In this document: piece after piece, positions 42,408 to 51,976 of the stretch
Layout: each line of letters starts with the position of its first letter
How positions within the stretch are numbered: position 1 is the first letter of the stretch
NCBI RefSeq assembly: GCF_015330125.1
Contig: NZ_JADDXR010000002.1
Span: 806,001-870,000 of the forward strand
Length of the DNA: 64,000 nt
Origin: Zobellia nedashkovskayae
GTDB lineage: Bacteria; Bacteroidota; Bacteroidia; Flavobacteriales; Flavobacteriaceae
Reading direction: 5' to 3'
Made by a program: the position numbers and the translations under genes
Notes under the pieces: generated by a model
Told to the model about the DNA's origin: nothing
Database searches by the model: none
The model's input: the letters and a program-made list of their open reading frames with translations, nothing else

Positions 42408-42442
42408 TGACAAGCTGTTGTCACCTTTCGTCTTTTTCTTTG
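42408..42442 (+). promoter_or_regulatory. WYL-type operator and promoter
   Basis: TGACAAGCTGTTGTCA (42408-42423) has TGACAA/TTGTCA arms. Its reverse complement matches the DinB-operon repeat at all but four transitions over 21 bases. TTTCTTTG (42435-42442), a -7-like element, starts 19.5 bases from the centre, the same as at the DinB promoter. It precedes the WYL regulator gene. Confidence 0.66.
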
Positions 42443-42551
42443 TTTTCGCAAAGTGTACATAAGTTACGTTAACAGCTAAAAAAAAATGAAATTCCGATAT
42501 TTTTCAGGTCAGTCTCTGAAGTTTTATCTTTGGAATATATACCGCACTCTT

Positions 42552-43514
42552 ATGGGCTTGGACACCATTAACAGATTTGACCGCATAGTTGCTATATTAA
42601 TTCAATTGCAATCAAAACGCATAGTAAAAGCACAAGAATTGGCTGATCGTTTTGAGGTTAGTCTGCGTACGATTTATAGAGACATTCGCTCATTGGAAGC
42701 ATCGGGCGTGCCAATTATCAGTGAGGCCGGCGTGGGGTATTCCATTATGGAAGGGTACCGTTTACCTCCTGTTATGTTTACCAAGGAGGAAGCCTGTAGC
42801 TTTGTTGCCGCAGAAAAGTTGATGGAAAAATTTACCGATACTTCTTTAGGTTCTCACCACAAATCTGCTATGTATAAGGTAAAGTCGGTTTTAAGGGGAA
42901 AGGAAAAGGATTGGATTTCAACTTTGGAAGCTCAGGTTTTAATAGACCCATCTCAAACACCTTTTGATGAAAATATACCCAACGCACTGGAGATTCTATT
43001 TGAAAGTATAGCGGATAAAAAACAAGTGTTCCTAAAATATCACTCCCTAAATTCGGAAAAACCGTCTGACCGCTTTATTGAACCTGTGGGACTTTTTCAT
43101 GAGAATAACTTTTGGTATGTACTGGGCTATTGTCATGTCAGGAATGATTACAGACAATTTAGAACGGATAGAATGTTAAGGATTTCCAGAAGCGACGAAC
43201 CTTTTACTCTTGAGCATGGTTTATTAGACGAGCATCTGAATAAACAACCGGAGAGAGAAAAGACCAAAATTATAATTTCTGTTGATAAAAGTATTGCCCG
43301 TTACATCTCTATAGGAAGAAAACAATATGGGTTTGTTTCCGAAGAAATCAAAGAAGATAAGGTTCTCATGACCTTTATGACTTCGGATATGGAGAATGGC
43401 TTTCCTAGATGGTATGTAATGTTTGGTGATTATGCAGAAATTATAGAACCTAAAAGCCTAAAGGCACGTGTAATTGAAATCCTTAAGGAAGCTCAAAACC
43501 GACTTGCAAATTGA
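42552..43514 (+). CDS. YafY-type HTH-WYL transcriptional regulator
   Basis: A 320-residue regulator with an N-terminal HTH_11 domain (NRFDRIVAILIQLQSKRIVKAQELADRFEVSLRTIYRDIRSLEASG) and a C-terminal WYL domain (KQVFLKYHSL..., with WYVLGYCHVRNDYRQFRTDRM). The frame continues up to an ATG at 42486, but family members begin near NRFDRI, so the ATG at 42552 is preferred. WYL domains bind ligands or nucleic acid and often respond to DNA damage or stress. Shared operators link it with itself and the DinB operon. Confidence 0.86.
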   Translation: MGLDTINRFDRIVAILIQLQSKRIVKAQELADRFEVSLRTIYRDIRSLEASGVPIISEAGVGYSIMEGYRLPPVMFTKEEACSFVAAEKLMEKFTDTSLGSHHKSAMYKVKSVLRGKEKDWISTLEAQVLIDPSQTPFDENIPNALEILFESIADKKQVFLKYHSLNSEKPSDRFIEPVGLFHENNFWYVLGYCHVRNDYRQFRTDRMLRISRSDEPFTLEHGLLDEHLNKQPEREKTKIIISVDKSIARYISIGRKQYGFVSEEIKEDKVLMTFMTSDMENGFPRWYVMFGDYAEIIEPKSLKARVIEILKEAQNRLAN

Positions 43515-43766
43515 TTCCAATATATCCAGCAACCAACTTCGTAGCTAGAGTTATTTTAGATTGTTGCTCTACTCAATTGATAATATTTAAACCTTCCACA
43601 TCGCATTCCACCTTAGTTTTTATACAAAATCTAACATTTCTTATCTGTAGATATAAGTGTAGCTCGCAATCAACAACATGTCAAAAAATTGTTATGTAAA
43701 TAGAAATGACCTACAAGTTTTCATGTGAAAACCTTATTTTAGCGGCACTCTAAAAAACTTAAAGAC

Positions 43767-44657
43767 ATGACCTTATTATTAATGGCCGCTGGTAGCGGTA
43801 GCAGATACGGAAAACTGAAACAATTTGACGATTTAGGCCCTAACGGCGAATTCTTAATGGAGTTCGGTATTTACGATGCCCTGAAAAATGGTTTTGACCA
43901 TATTGTTCTTATTACTAAAAAGGAAAATGTTTCTTTGGCGGAAGACCATTTGAGACCAAGAATACCAGCCAACATCAAGCTAGATGTTTTGGCTCAAGAA
44001 ATTACGGATTTACCGGAAGGATGTTCTTTTTCAGGTGATCGTAAAAAACCTTGGGGTACTGCACATGCAGTCTGGACAGCTAGAAACGTAATTAATGGTC
44101 CTTTTGCCGTATTGAATGCTGATGATTTTTACGGACAATCTGCCTACGCAAACGCAGCTGATTTTGCACGTGAGCATAATAACGATGATACTTTTGCCCT
44201 TGTTGGGTACACTTTAAAAAACACTTTGTCAGAACATGGTTCTGTATCTAGAGGGGTTTGCCAAGTAAGTGGTGACGATTTGGTTTCTGTTGATGAACGC
44301 CTAAAACTTGAACCAAAAGACGGTAAAGTACTTGATCTTGATTCTGGTAATGAATACACAGGCGAAGAGCAGGTAAGCATGAACTTCTGGGTATGCCAAC
44401 CTTCTATTTTTGATAAAATTGAAAGTGAGTTCAGAAAATTTTTAGCTGACGATAATTTAGCCGTAACCAGTGAACTTTATATTCCTAAAATGGTTCAAGA
44501 GATGTTACAGGCTAAAGAAATAAAAGTAAAAGTTGTACCATCAGGTGGTGATTGGTTTGGTGTAACATATGCTAGCGATAGAGAAAAGGCCGTAGCTGAC
44601 TTGCAAGAAAAAACCGATGCGGGTAAATACCCTTCTCCTCTTTGGCCAAAACAATAA
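43767..44657 (+). CDS. Sugar nucleotidyltransferase-like protein
   Basis: A 296-residue protein of the nucleotidyltransferase (GT-A-like) superfamily. The start LLLMAAGSGSRYGKLKQFDDLGPNGEFLMEF carries the G-x-G-x-R signature, followed by KPWGTAHAVWTA and the metal-binding VLNADDFYG. It would join a sugar-1-phosphate to a nucleotide. Its stop overlaps the start of the NahK-like kinase (TAATG), so both are made together. Substrate specificity is not evident. Confidence 0.85.
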   Translation: MTLLLMAAGSGSRYGKLKQFDDLGPNGEFLMEFGIYDALKNGFDHIVLITKKENVSLAEDHLRPRIPANIKLDVLAQEITDLPEGCSFSGDRKKPWGTAHAVWTARNVINGPFAVLNADDFYGQSAYANAADFAREHNNDDTFALVGYTLKNTLSEHGSVSRGVCQVSGDDLVSVDERLKLEPKDGKVLDLDSGNEYTGEEQVSMNFWVCQPSIFDKIESEFRKFLADDNLAVTSELYIPKMVQEMLQAKEIKVKVVPSGGDWFGVTYASDREKAVADLQEKTDAGKYPSPLWPKQ

Positions 44658-45721
44658 TGAGTAAGTATTCTAACGAACAACTTAACGAACTGTTAGGGCA
44701 ATTTTCTATGCCCCAAATAAAGTACTTGATCAAACCGTTAACGGACGGTTTGATCAATGATACTTTTTTGATATATGACGGTTCTACTCCACTATACATA
44801 TTACAACGTGTAAATCACCTTGTCTTTACAGATGTAGAAGGGTTGATGAACAACATACAACAAGCCTTTAAATATTTAGAGGATAACGATTACAGTAAAA
44901 TAACCTTAGTATCTCCAAAAACGGGACAGAGCCACTATATTTCTCCTACTGGGGACCATTGGCGACTTATGACGTTTATTGATGGTAGCACGGCATACAA
45001 TACCACTGAGAACACCAAGATTGCTTTTGAAGCGGGAAGAATCATCTCCAAGTTCAATTCGCTTTTACAAGAAGCTAATCTAGACGATTACGTAGATACT
45101 ATTCCTCGTTTTCATGATATAACCTTGCGTCAAGAACAATTTAAATCCGCCCTTAAAACTGCTGCTCCGGAGAAATTGGAAGTTGCAAAAAAGGCCATTG
45201 TTTTTACTAATGAAATTTTAGAAAAGCTTAACGCTTTAAATTTAAAAGAATTACCCATTAGAGTTTGCCATAACGATACTAAATTAAATAACATTCTCTT
45301 CTCAAAAGAGACCAATAAGGCACTATGTCTAATTGATTTGGACACACTTATGAAAGGCTATTTTCTTTACGATTTTGGCGATGCGGTACGTACTATAGCA
45401 AATACAGCTGCAGAAGACGAACAAGACCACAGTAAAATTATTTTTGACAAGGATTTATTTGAAGGCTTTATAGATGGCCTTGCCGTTAACAGCTCTTTCT
45501 TAACCAAGTCTGAAATTGAAACGTTGTCTTGGGGTGCCGTTCTCATGCCCTTCTTACACGGTATACGAGCTTTAACAGATTATCTAAATAATAATGTCTA
45601 TTATAAAGTTGCTTATGAAAACCAAAATTTAGATCGTAGCCTCAGCCTTTATAATTTTACTCAAAAAGCATTGAATCATATGGATTATATGGAGAATGTG
45701 CTAAAGGAGAAACTGTCCTAA
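44657..45721 (+). CDS. NahK-like anomeric sugar kinase (APH fold)
   Basis: A 354-residue kinase with an aminoglycoside-phosphotransferase fold that resembles N-acetylhexosamine 1-kinase. YILQRVNHLVFTDVEGLMNNI, WRLMTFIDGSTAYNTTEN, the catalytic loop RVCHNDTKLNNILF and the metal-binding IDLDTLMKGYFLYDFGDAVR match that family closely. It would make hexosamine- or hexose-1-phosphate. The frame opens at a TTG at 44642, but the ATG at 44657, overlapping the upstream stop, is chosen. The pair could convert free sugar directly to NDP-sugar. AmgK/MurU-type cell-wall recycling is an alternative. Confidence 0.84.
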   Translation: MSKYSNEQLNELLGQFSMPQIKYLIKPLTDGLINDTFLIYDGSTPLYILQRVNHLVFTDVEGLMNNIQQAFKYLEDNDYSKITLVSPKTGQSHYISPTGDHWRLMTFIDGSTAYNTTENTKIAFEAGRIISKFNSLLQEANLDDYVDTIPRFHDITLRQEQFKSALKTAAPEKLEVAKKAIVFTNEILEKLNALNLKELPIRVCHNDTKLNNILFSKETNKALCLIDLDTLMKGYFLYDFGDAVRTIANTAAEDEQDHSKIIFDKDLFEGFIDGLAVNSSFLTKSEIETLSWGAVLMPFLHGIRALTDYLNNNVYYKVAYENQNLDRSLSLYNFTQKALNHMDYMENVLKEKLS

Positions 45722-45929
45722 ACTTAAAAGACACCTTATTTAAGTAGCTCTGGAAAATGAAAATCAAACTTAAAGTAGGTTTTCAAAAAAAGATCTATAT
45801 ACTTGCACTTATGAGTTTAGCTCAAACAAACCAGGAATAAAGAGCTGGCTAAATATCAACTACAGTATTTTTACTACATTGAAATCTTATTTCAAATATT
45901 CCATAGATACTAAATCGGTTTCTGGTTTT

Positions 45930-48900
45930 ATGTCCAAAAAAGTTTACGCCATACTTGCATGCCTACTCTTCTTTCTGTGCCTTTCCGCACAAGAAAGCGA
46001 TCTTGAGTTCTCACAAAACTATACGATTTCCAATGGTTTAGCGCATAATGGGGTAACCTCCATTCTTGAAGATTCAAGAGGTTACATTTGGGTAGGTACT
46101 TTTGAAGGTCTGAACCGTTATGATGGATATGAATTTAAAACCTTCAAAAACACCCTAAAGGATGATGTTTTTGTGAGTAATCGTATTAGGTCACTTAAAG
46201 AAGATTCCAACGGAAATATCTGGATCGGTACTGATGAGGGGATATCTATATACGACTACAACTTAGAAAAATTCACGAACATCTATTCTAATCAACTCGC
46301 CAAAAAAGGAGTTAAAGGACCTGTTGTTAGAGATATCATCATCAATAAAAAGGAAGAAATAATTTTCTGTGCCACGGAAAAATATGGCATTTTAGTTTTC
46401 AACGAAGATTATACTTTAAAGGAAGAATATTCACCCACCGCATTTTATAGAAATGGGGCCGTTGAATTCTACAAATCATTATTCATAGATGACAGTACCT
46501 ATCTGTATGCTACTTCCGTTGGTCTACTTTCATTTAATTTAAAAGATCTGCAATTCACTAAAATACTTTCTAACGAAATAAACAATTGCCTGTCGGTAAT
46601 GCGTGTTGATACTACTACTTTTCTGATTACCTTAGAAAAAGGGATTACTATCCTATCTTATTCTAAAATGGATGAAGGTTATGATTATCAGATAATTAAA
46701 AGAAATCTTCTACCCTCGAAAAATTTCAATAGTTCGGGATTTGACCACCATAATAATCTTTGGTTAGGAACATTGAATAACGGTGCAGTCCGCATTAATG
46801 ATATTAAAAGTCTTTACAGCGATTCAGACATTGATTATTCGGTATTTAAATTTGGTAGCAAACAACTTCGTATCAGCTGTTTTCACAGGACATCAAATAA
46901 TAGATTTTGGATTGGCTCATATGATAAAGGCCTTTTTAGATTTGATCTTAAAAAAAATCCATTTAAAGAATTTAGAGGAAAGAGTCCTTTTGAATTTGGA
47001 GTAAGTGATAGGCATCTTATTCAAATATCGGCTTTAGATGACCAGAACGTATACCTGACAAAAAATCAAGGAGGTCTTGCACTTTTTAATACAAACGAAG
47101 GTAGATTTGAACCTCTACCCTTTACATTTGACGAAAAATATGAGTCTCAAATTTCTTCCGTTTACGTAGATTCTAAAAAAAGAACATGGATGAAAGTAGC
47201 CAAAGTGGGTTACTTTAGATTAAATCCTGATGAAGACAAGCCGCAATTCATTGATACTAGTTCTTTGCCTGAATTTTCACAAGTAGAGTCTTACAAAATA
47301 ACAGAAGACAAAAAGGGAAACATTTGGTTAAGCACAAAAGTAGGGGTCTATAAATTATCTGTAGATAAAGAAGGCTTGGTCACCAGTATAGAAGCCCTGA
47401 ACGACAACCCTTATTTTAAAAATTTTAAAATAACTCTGGCCCGTTATATATATGCAGACCCAGAGCATGATTTTATTTGGGTAGGTACAGCAGAAGATGG
47501 TCTCTTTAGAGTAAACATTAAAGACGAGCCCTTACTGAAAAACGCAAAAGTCAAGCATCTCCGGATGGACAAGAAAAAGGGTGGTCTACCCAATAATTTT
47601 GTTTCGGCCATAATCAGAACACCAGATGGGAATTTATGGATAGGAACAGAAGGCGCCGGAATCTGTAAAGTTGAAAATAGTGAGAATGAACCTCTATTCA
47701 TTCCATATTCCGAAAAGGACGGGCTATCCAATAATGTTGTAAAGAGCATAAATATTGACAACGCAGGTAACCTTTGGATTGCCACCAATATTGGCTTGAA
47801 TAAATTTTATCCTAAAGAGAAAAAGTTCAGGAAATTCGGAATAGAAGACGGTTTACCTTTTGAAGATTTCTGGTATGCTTCGAGCTACCTGAATAATGGC
47901 AATTTGGTATTGGCCGGTCTTGAAGGCTTCTCTTTTTTTAAGCCCCACTCTATAAAAGATGCAGAAGCCTTACCTGTTTTGCACTTTGGTGACTTTAAGA
48001 TTTTCAATAAAACAGTGCTCCCTCAAGATACAATCAACAAAAGGGTTTTATTTTCTAAACGACTTCATAACGGTCAAACCTTAAACTTAAAATATAACGA
48101 GAACGTTTTTACGGTAGAAGCATTATCGCTACACTTTGCATCACCTGAAAATCATTTTTTAAAATACAGGCTATTGCCAATAGATCAAAATTGGTTGCAG
48201 ACTACGTCTGACCAACGAATGATAAACTATAATGGTCTACAACCAGGAAAGTATTCGCTTGAAGTGGCCGCATCAAACTCTATTGGTGAGTGGACGAAAC
48301 CCAAAACATTAAGTATTGTTATTTCCCCTCCGTTTTGGAAAACCCCTTTAGCATATGTGATTTATGCTCTACTAACAATTTTAATATTAGGTACCATTCT
48401 GTTTTATATTATAAAGAACCAGTCTTTACGCTATAATATTCAATTAGAGCAAATAGAAAAAGATAAAGTTAAAGAAGTTAATGCTGCCAAACTTCGCTTT
48501 TTTGCCAACATTTCCCATGAATTAAAAACACCGGTCAACCTTATATCCAGTCCGATAAAGCTTTTATCGGAACGTTATAAAGACAATATTGATTCACAAG
48601 AAAAACTGAACATTGTTGCTAGGCAGTCTAAAAAAATAGGCCGACTTATAGATCAGATTCATGATTTTGAACGTGTGGATGCCAATTTAATGGAGATGGA
48701 TTATTCCAGATTCTATTTTAATGAATTTATAGAAACTATTGTACCTGATTTTCATTACTTAGCCTATAATAGTCATAAGAGATTACAGGTCATTTCTGAC
48801 GACTCCAACATTGTTGTATCTGCAGATCGCGATAAGCTGGAAAAAATATTCAACAACTTATTAAGTAATGCGTTTAAATATACCGGCGCCAATGATATTA

Positions 48901-50063
48901 TTACTATAAAGTTTATTAGTGAGGATAAAGACCTTCTGGTTTCCGTTACGGATACAGGAAGAGGAATTGATGATGATGACCTACCGCATATTTTTGAAAG
49001 ATTTTACCAGTCCCGAAAAAGGGAAAGTGTACATTCTACAGGCTCTGGCATAGGTCTTGCTTTTTCAAAAAAATTGGTAGAAATGCATTATGGCTATTTA
49101 GAAGCTTTTAGCGAGATAGGTGTTGGCACCACAATAACCGTACGCTTACCTGTGGTCAAAAAAGAATCTACAGATGACCAGGCTAAAAAAGAGAAAGCCA
49201 TCATATCTGCCGAAAATGAAGTTGCTAGCGCAGAAACAACCATAGCAAAAACAGAAATTTCTAAAATACAGACGAGTGGCGATTACTCGGACAATCTTAT
49301 TTTCTATGTGGAAGATGTACTGGATATGCGGCTTTATGTCTCAAAAGTACTTACAAAATTCTTTAAGGTAAAAATATTTTCTAATGGCAGGGAGTGTCTA
49401 GACGCCATGGAAGACCAGTGGCCAGATTTAATTATCAGCGATATTCAAATGCCCGTTATGAACGGACTTGAACTTTGCAAACGTATTAAAGCCGATATAA
49501 AAACAAGCCATATTCCAGTAATTTTACTTACCGCACTAAACGATATAGAAAATCAGATTCAAGGTATTAAAGATGGAGCTGATGCCTACATTAAAAAACC
49601 GTTTGACGCACGCCAACTGGTAGCCCGTACCGAAGCTTTATTGGATAACAAAAAACGCTTACGGGAACGTTTTAAAATTGGTACTCCACTTACAAAGGAC
49701 AATAACCTCAACATTAGAAATGACAACGCATTTCTTGAAAAGCTATATCATCTAATGGCTCAAAATCTAGATAATCAAAACCTAGATATGGACCAATTTG
49801 CACGTCAACTTTATCTTAATCGTACCCATTTCTATCAAAAAGTAAAAGCATTAACAGACAATACCCCGTTTGAAATGCTAAAAATGTACCGTCTAAAGAA
49901 GGCAGCAGAACTGTTGGTAGAACAACCGGAATTATCGGTCAACGAAGTGTATACTATGACCGGTTTTAAAAGCCGAACTCATTTTAGCAAACTCTTTAAA
50001 GAAATGTATCATACTACTCCAGGTAAGTATACAGCTCAGAGTAAAGACAGTAATTCTTTTTAA
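45930..50063 (+). CDS. Hybrid two-component system sensor/regulator (HTCS)
   Basis: A 1377-residue one-protein two-component system typical of Bacteroidota carbohydrate loci. It has a signal peptide (MSKKVYAILACLLFFLCLSA), about 14 two-bladed-propeller repeats (motifs like GYIWVGTFEGLNRYD, GNIWIGTDEGISIYD), a Y_Y_Y domain, one membrane helix (LAYVIYALLTILILGTILFY), HisKA (NISHELKTP), HATPase (NNLLSNAFKYTG, GSGIGLAFSKKLV), a receiver domain (LIISDIQMPVMNG) and a C-terminal AraC-type HTH. The frame extends upstream to a TTG at 45879. The ATG at 45930 starts the signal peptide. It likely senses an oligosaccharide in the periplasm and controls the downstream locus. Confidence 0.94.
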   Translation: MSKKVYAILACLLFFLCLSAQESDLEFSQNYTISNGLAHNGVTSILEDSRGYIWVGTFEGLNRYDGYEFKTFKNTLKDDVFVSNRIRSLKEDSNGNIWIGTDEGISIYDYNLEKFTNIYSNQLAKKGVKGPVVRDIIINKKEEIIFCATEKYGILVFNEDYTLKEEYSPTAFYRNGAVEFYKSLFIDDSTYLYATSVGLLSFNLKDLQFTKILSNEINNCLSVMRVDTTTFLITLEKGITILSYSKMDEGYDYQIIKRNLLPSKNFNSSGFDHHNNLWLGTLNNGAVRINDIKSLYSDSDIDYSVFKFGSKQLRISCFHRTSNNRFWIGSYDKGLFRFDLKKNPFKEFRGKSPFEFGVSDRHLIQISALDDQNVYLTKNQGGLALFNTNEGRFEPLPFTFDEKYESQISSVYVDSKKRTWMKVAKVGYFRLNPDEDKPQFIDTSSLPEFSQVESYKITEDKKGNIWLSTKVGVYKLSVDKEGLVTSIEALNDNPYFKNFKITLARYIYADPEHDFIWVGTAEDGLFRVNIKDEPLLKNAKVKHLRMDKKKGGLPNNFVSAIIRTPDGNLWIGTEGAGICKVENSENEPLFIPYSEKDGLSNNVVKSINIDNAGNLWIATNIGLNKFYPKEKKFRKFGIEDGLPFEDFWYASSYLNNGNLVLAGLEGFSFFKPHSIKDAEALPVLHFGDFKIFNKTVLPQDTINKRVLFSKRLHNGQTLNLKYNENVFTVEALSLHFASPENHFLKYRLLPIDQNWLQTTSDQRMINYNGLQPGKYSLEVAASNSIGEWTKPKTLSIVISPPFWKTPLAYVIYALLTILILGTILFYIIKNQSLRYNIQLEQIEKDKVKEVNAAKLRFFANISHELKTPVNLISSPIKLLSERYKDNIDSQEKLNIVARQSKKIGRLIDQIHDFERVDANLMEMDYSRFYFNEFIETIVPDFHYLAYNSHKRLQVISDDSNIVVSADRDKLEKIFNNLLSNAFKYTGANDIITIKFISEDKDLLVSVTDTGRGIDDDDLPHIFERFYQSRKRESVHSTGSGIGLAFSKKLVEMHYGYLEAFSEIGVGTTITVRLPVVKKESTDDQAKKEKAIISAENEVASAETTIAKTEISKIQTSGDYSDNLIFYVEDVLDMRLYVSKVLTKFFKVKIFSNGRECLDAMEDQWPDLIISDIQMPVMNGLELCKRIKADIKTSHIPVILLTALNDIENQIQGIKDGADAYIKKPFDARQLVARTEALLDNKKRLRERFKIGTPLTKDNNLNIRNDNAFLEKLYHLMAQNLDNQNLDMDQFARQLYLNRTHFYQKVKALTDNTPFEMLKMYRLKKAAELLVEQPELSVNEVYTMTGFKSRTHFSKLFKEMYHTTPGKYTAQSKDSNSF

Positions 50064-50099
50064 AAGAACCTTTTATTAGTTCTTAGCATATTCGACAAT

Positions 50100-50135
50100 A
50101 TGTATTTAAGTTCACTTGTGAATTGAAGAATACAT
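50100..50135. promoter_or_regulatory. Nested inverted repeat upstream of the sulfatase
   Basis: ATGTATT (50100-50106) pairs with AATACAT (50129-50135). Inside lies TTCACTTGTGAA (50111-50122), a perfect 12-base palindrome offset by one base. It lies in the 204-base gap between the HTCS and sulfatase genes and could be the target of the HTCS AraC-type domain. No second copy was found. Confidence 0.4.
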
Positions 50136-50267
50136 ATTTTGTACGTATAGATACATCATTCTCCTCCTGAAAAATACCTTTGAACTTAGTGACAAAAGGC
50201 ATAACTTATTTTTTACAAAGAGTTATAATCAAAAAAATCAAATCACTAGTATCAAAAAATCAGGATT

Positions 50268-51824
50268 ATGATCACATATGCTTTTCAAATTTTTCAATCC
50301 ATTCTGAAATTCGGTCTCGTTGGGATGCTGACTCTTTTGACAAATCTAACTGATAAGAAACCTATTGCAGAAGCAGAGCGTCCAAATATTCTGTTCTGTA
50401 TTGCAGATGACGCCTCTATGAAAAGTTTTGATGCCTATGGTGATACATTTATCAACACATCGGCAATAGACAATTTGGCTAAAGAAGGCGTCGTGTTTCA
50501 AAATGCATACAATGGCAATCCTAAATGCTCTCCTGCACGTGCCTGTATTTTAACGGGCAAGTATAGTTGGCAGCTTAAGGAAGCCGCAGACCATAATGGT
50601 CGCTTTCCGCTAGAATTCAAAACCTATCCGCAGTTATTGGCCCAAAAGGGCTATCGCGTAGGGTATACCGGCAAAGGTTGGGGACCCGGGGTTTATGATA
50701 CCAAAGACAACCCTGCAGGCCCAGAACACAATGAAATTAGGCTTGAGCCACCATACAAAGGTATTTCCGATATTGATTATGCTGCAAATTTTGAGGTTTT
50801 TCTGAACGATAATCCTAAAGACACTCCGTTTTGTTTTTGGTTAGGCGCAAAAGAACCGCATCGTTTTTACGAATTGGATTCATGGAAAAAAGCAGGACGA
50901 AAGCTAGAGGAAGCAGATGTACCGCCTTTCTATCCTGACAATGAAATTGTACGTGGCGATTTATTAGATTATGCGAACGAAATAGAATGGTTTGATACCC
51001 ATGTTGGCAAAGCAATTAAAGCCCTCGATAAAAAAGGATTATTAAAGAACACCTTGGTAATTATAACTTCCGATCACGGTATGCCTTTCCCAAGGGTAAA
51101 AGGGCAGATTTATGAAGAAGGCTTTCATATACCCCTTATTGCGTATTGGAAAGGAAAGATTATTTCTGGTCGAACCGTGAACGATTTCGTTAGCTTTTCT
51201 GATTTTGCACCCACGTTTATGGAAGTAGCTGGAGAAACTCCTCATCAACAAATGACCGGAAGCAGTATCACAAAACAACTTTTTACTTCCGAATCAGGTA
51301 GAATTGATACAGCCCGAAACCATGTCCTTTTGGGTAAAGAGCGTCATGATGTAGGACGTGCAAATGAAGATGGTATTGACCTTGCTTATCCCGTTCGGGC
51401 CATTAGAAATGATTCCCTGCTATATGTGCATAACATTCAACCTGAACGGTGGCCAGTTGGCAATCCTGAATATGGTTTTATGAATACAGATGGTTCACCT
51501 ACAAAAAGCTATATCACCGCCATACAACCAGATGATGAAGAATATCATTTCTTTGAGATGAATTTTGATAAAAAACCGGAAATCGAACTGTATAACATTC
51601 AAAAGGACCCTCATTGCATCAATAATTTGGCTACTAAACCTGAGTACAGTAATATCATTGCAAAGCTTCGCACTCAAATGGAAACCGAACTAATAGCACA
51701 GGGCGACCCTAGAACTCTAGGCAAAGGAGAGGTTTTTGATAATTATATCTATTATGGAAAACGACTAGATTACAAAACAGGCAAACGTATAGCACCTCTT
51801 AAGTACACAAAAAAAACAGAATAA
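50268..51824 (+). CDS. S1-type sulfatase (N-sulfoglucosamine sulfohydrolase-like)
   Basis: A 518-residue formylglycine sulfatase. RPNILFCIADDASMKSFDAYG (about 40-60) gives the metal-binding Asp pair. NPKCSPARACILTGKYSWQL carries C-S-P-A-R, the site where Cys becomes formylglycine. ITSDHGMPFPRVKGQIYEEG supplies further ligands. The pattern fits the heparan N-sulfatase-like S1_8 group. An N-terminal hydrophobic segment (about 8-26) suggests export. It is the only intact one of at least three sulfatase sequences in this stretch. An anaerobic maturase or FGE gene is not in the window. Confidence 0.9.
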   Translation: MITYAFQIFQSILKFGLVGMLTLLTNLTDKKPIAEAERPNILFCIADDASMKSFDAYGDTFINTSAIDNLAKEGVVFQNAYNGNPKCSPARACILTGKYSWQLKEAADHNGRFPLEFKTYPQLLAQKGYRVGYTGKGWGPGVYDTKDNPAGPEHNEIRLEPPYKGISDIDYAANFEVFLNDNPKDTPFCFWLGAKEPHRFYELDSWKKAGRKLEEADVPPFYPDNEIVRGDLLDYANEIEWFDTHVGKAIKALDKKGLLKNTLVIITSDHGMPFPRVKGQIYEEGFHIPLIAYWKGKIISGRTVNDFVSFSDFAPTFMEVAGETPHQQMTGSSITKQLFTSESGRIDTARNHVLLGKERHDVGRANEDGIDLAYPVRAIRNDSLLYVHNIQPERWPVGNPEYGFMNTDGSPTKSYITAIQPDDEEYHFFEMNFDKKPEIELYNIQKDPHCINNLATKPEYSNIIAKLRTQMETELIAQGDPRTLGKGEVFDNYIYYGKRLDYKTGKRIAPLKYTKKTE

Positions 51825-51873
51825 ATGCTAGGTACAAAATTTCAAAAAAACATCCTGTATACTTTCTTGCTTT

Positions 51874-51921
51874 TTTGTCCTTGTAGACGACCTCGGTTAC
51901 ACCGATGTTGGTTTTAACGGT
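51874..51921 (+). pseudogene. Relic of a second sulfatase (N-terminal fragment)
   Basis: Bases 51874-51921 read FVLVDDLGYTDVGFNG, the classic sulfatase N-terminal metal-binding block (VDDLGYTDVGFNG). There is no usable start in this frame and no catalytic CxPxR block follows. The region is only 152 bases between the intact sulfatase and the SGNH hydrolase. It is best read as the remnant of a deleted sulfatase gene. Confidence 0.7.
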
Positions 51922-51976
51922 AAAAAAACGGTATTGGCCCGATACAAAAGAAAGTCTAAATCCAAATTGAAATATC

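Noticed and set aside
43511..43699. 62-codon frame after the WYL regulator
   Set aside because: Cysteine- and serine-rich composition with no domain pattern. It looks like a chance frame in an intergenic region.
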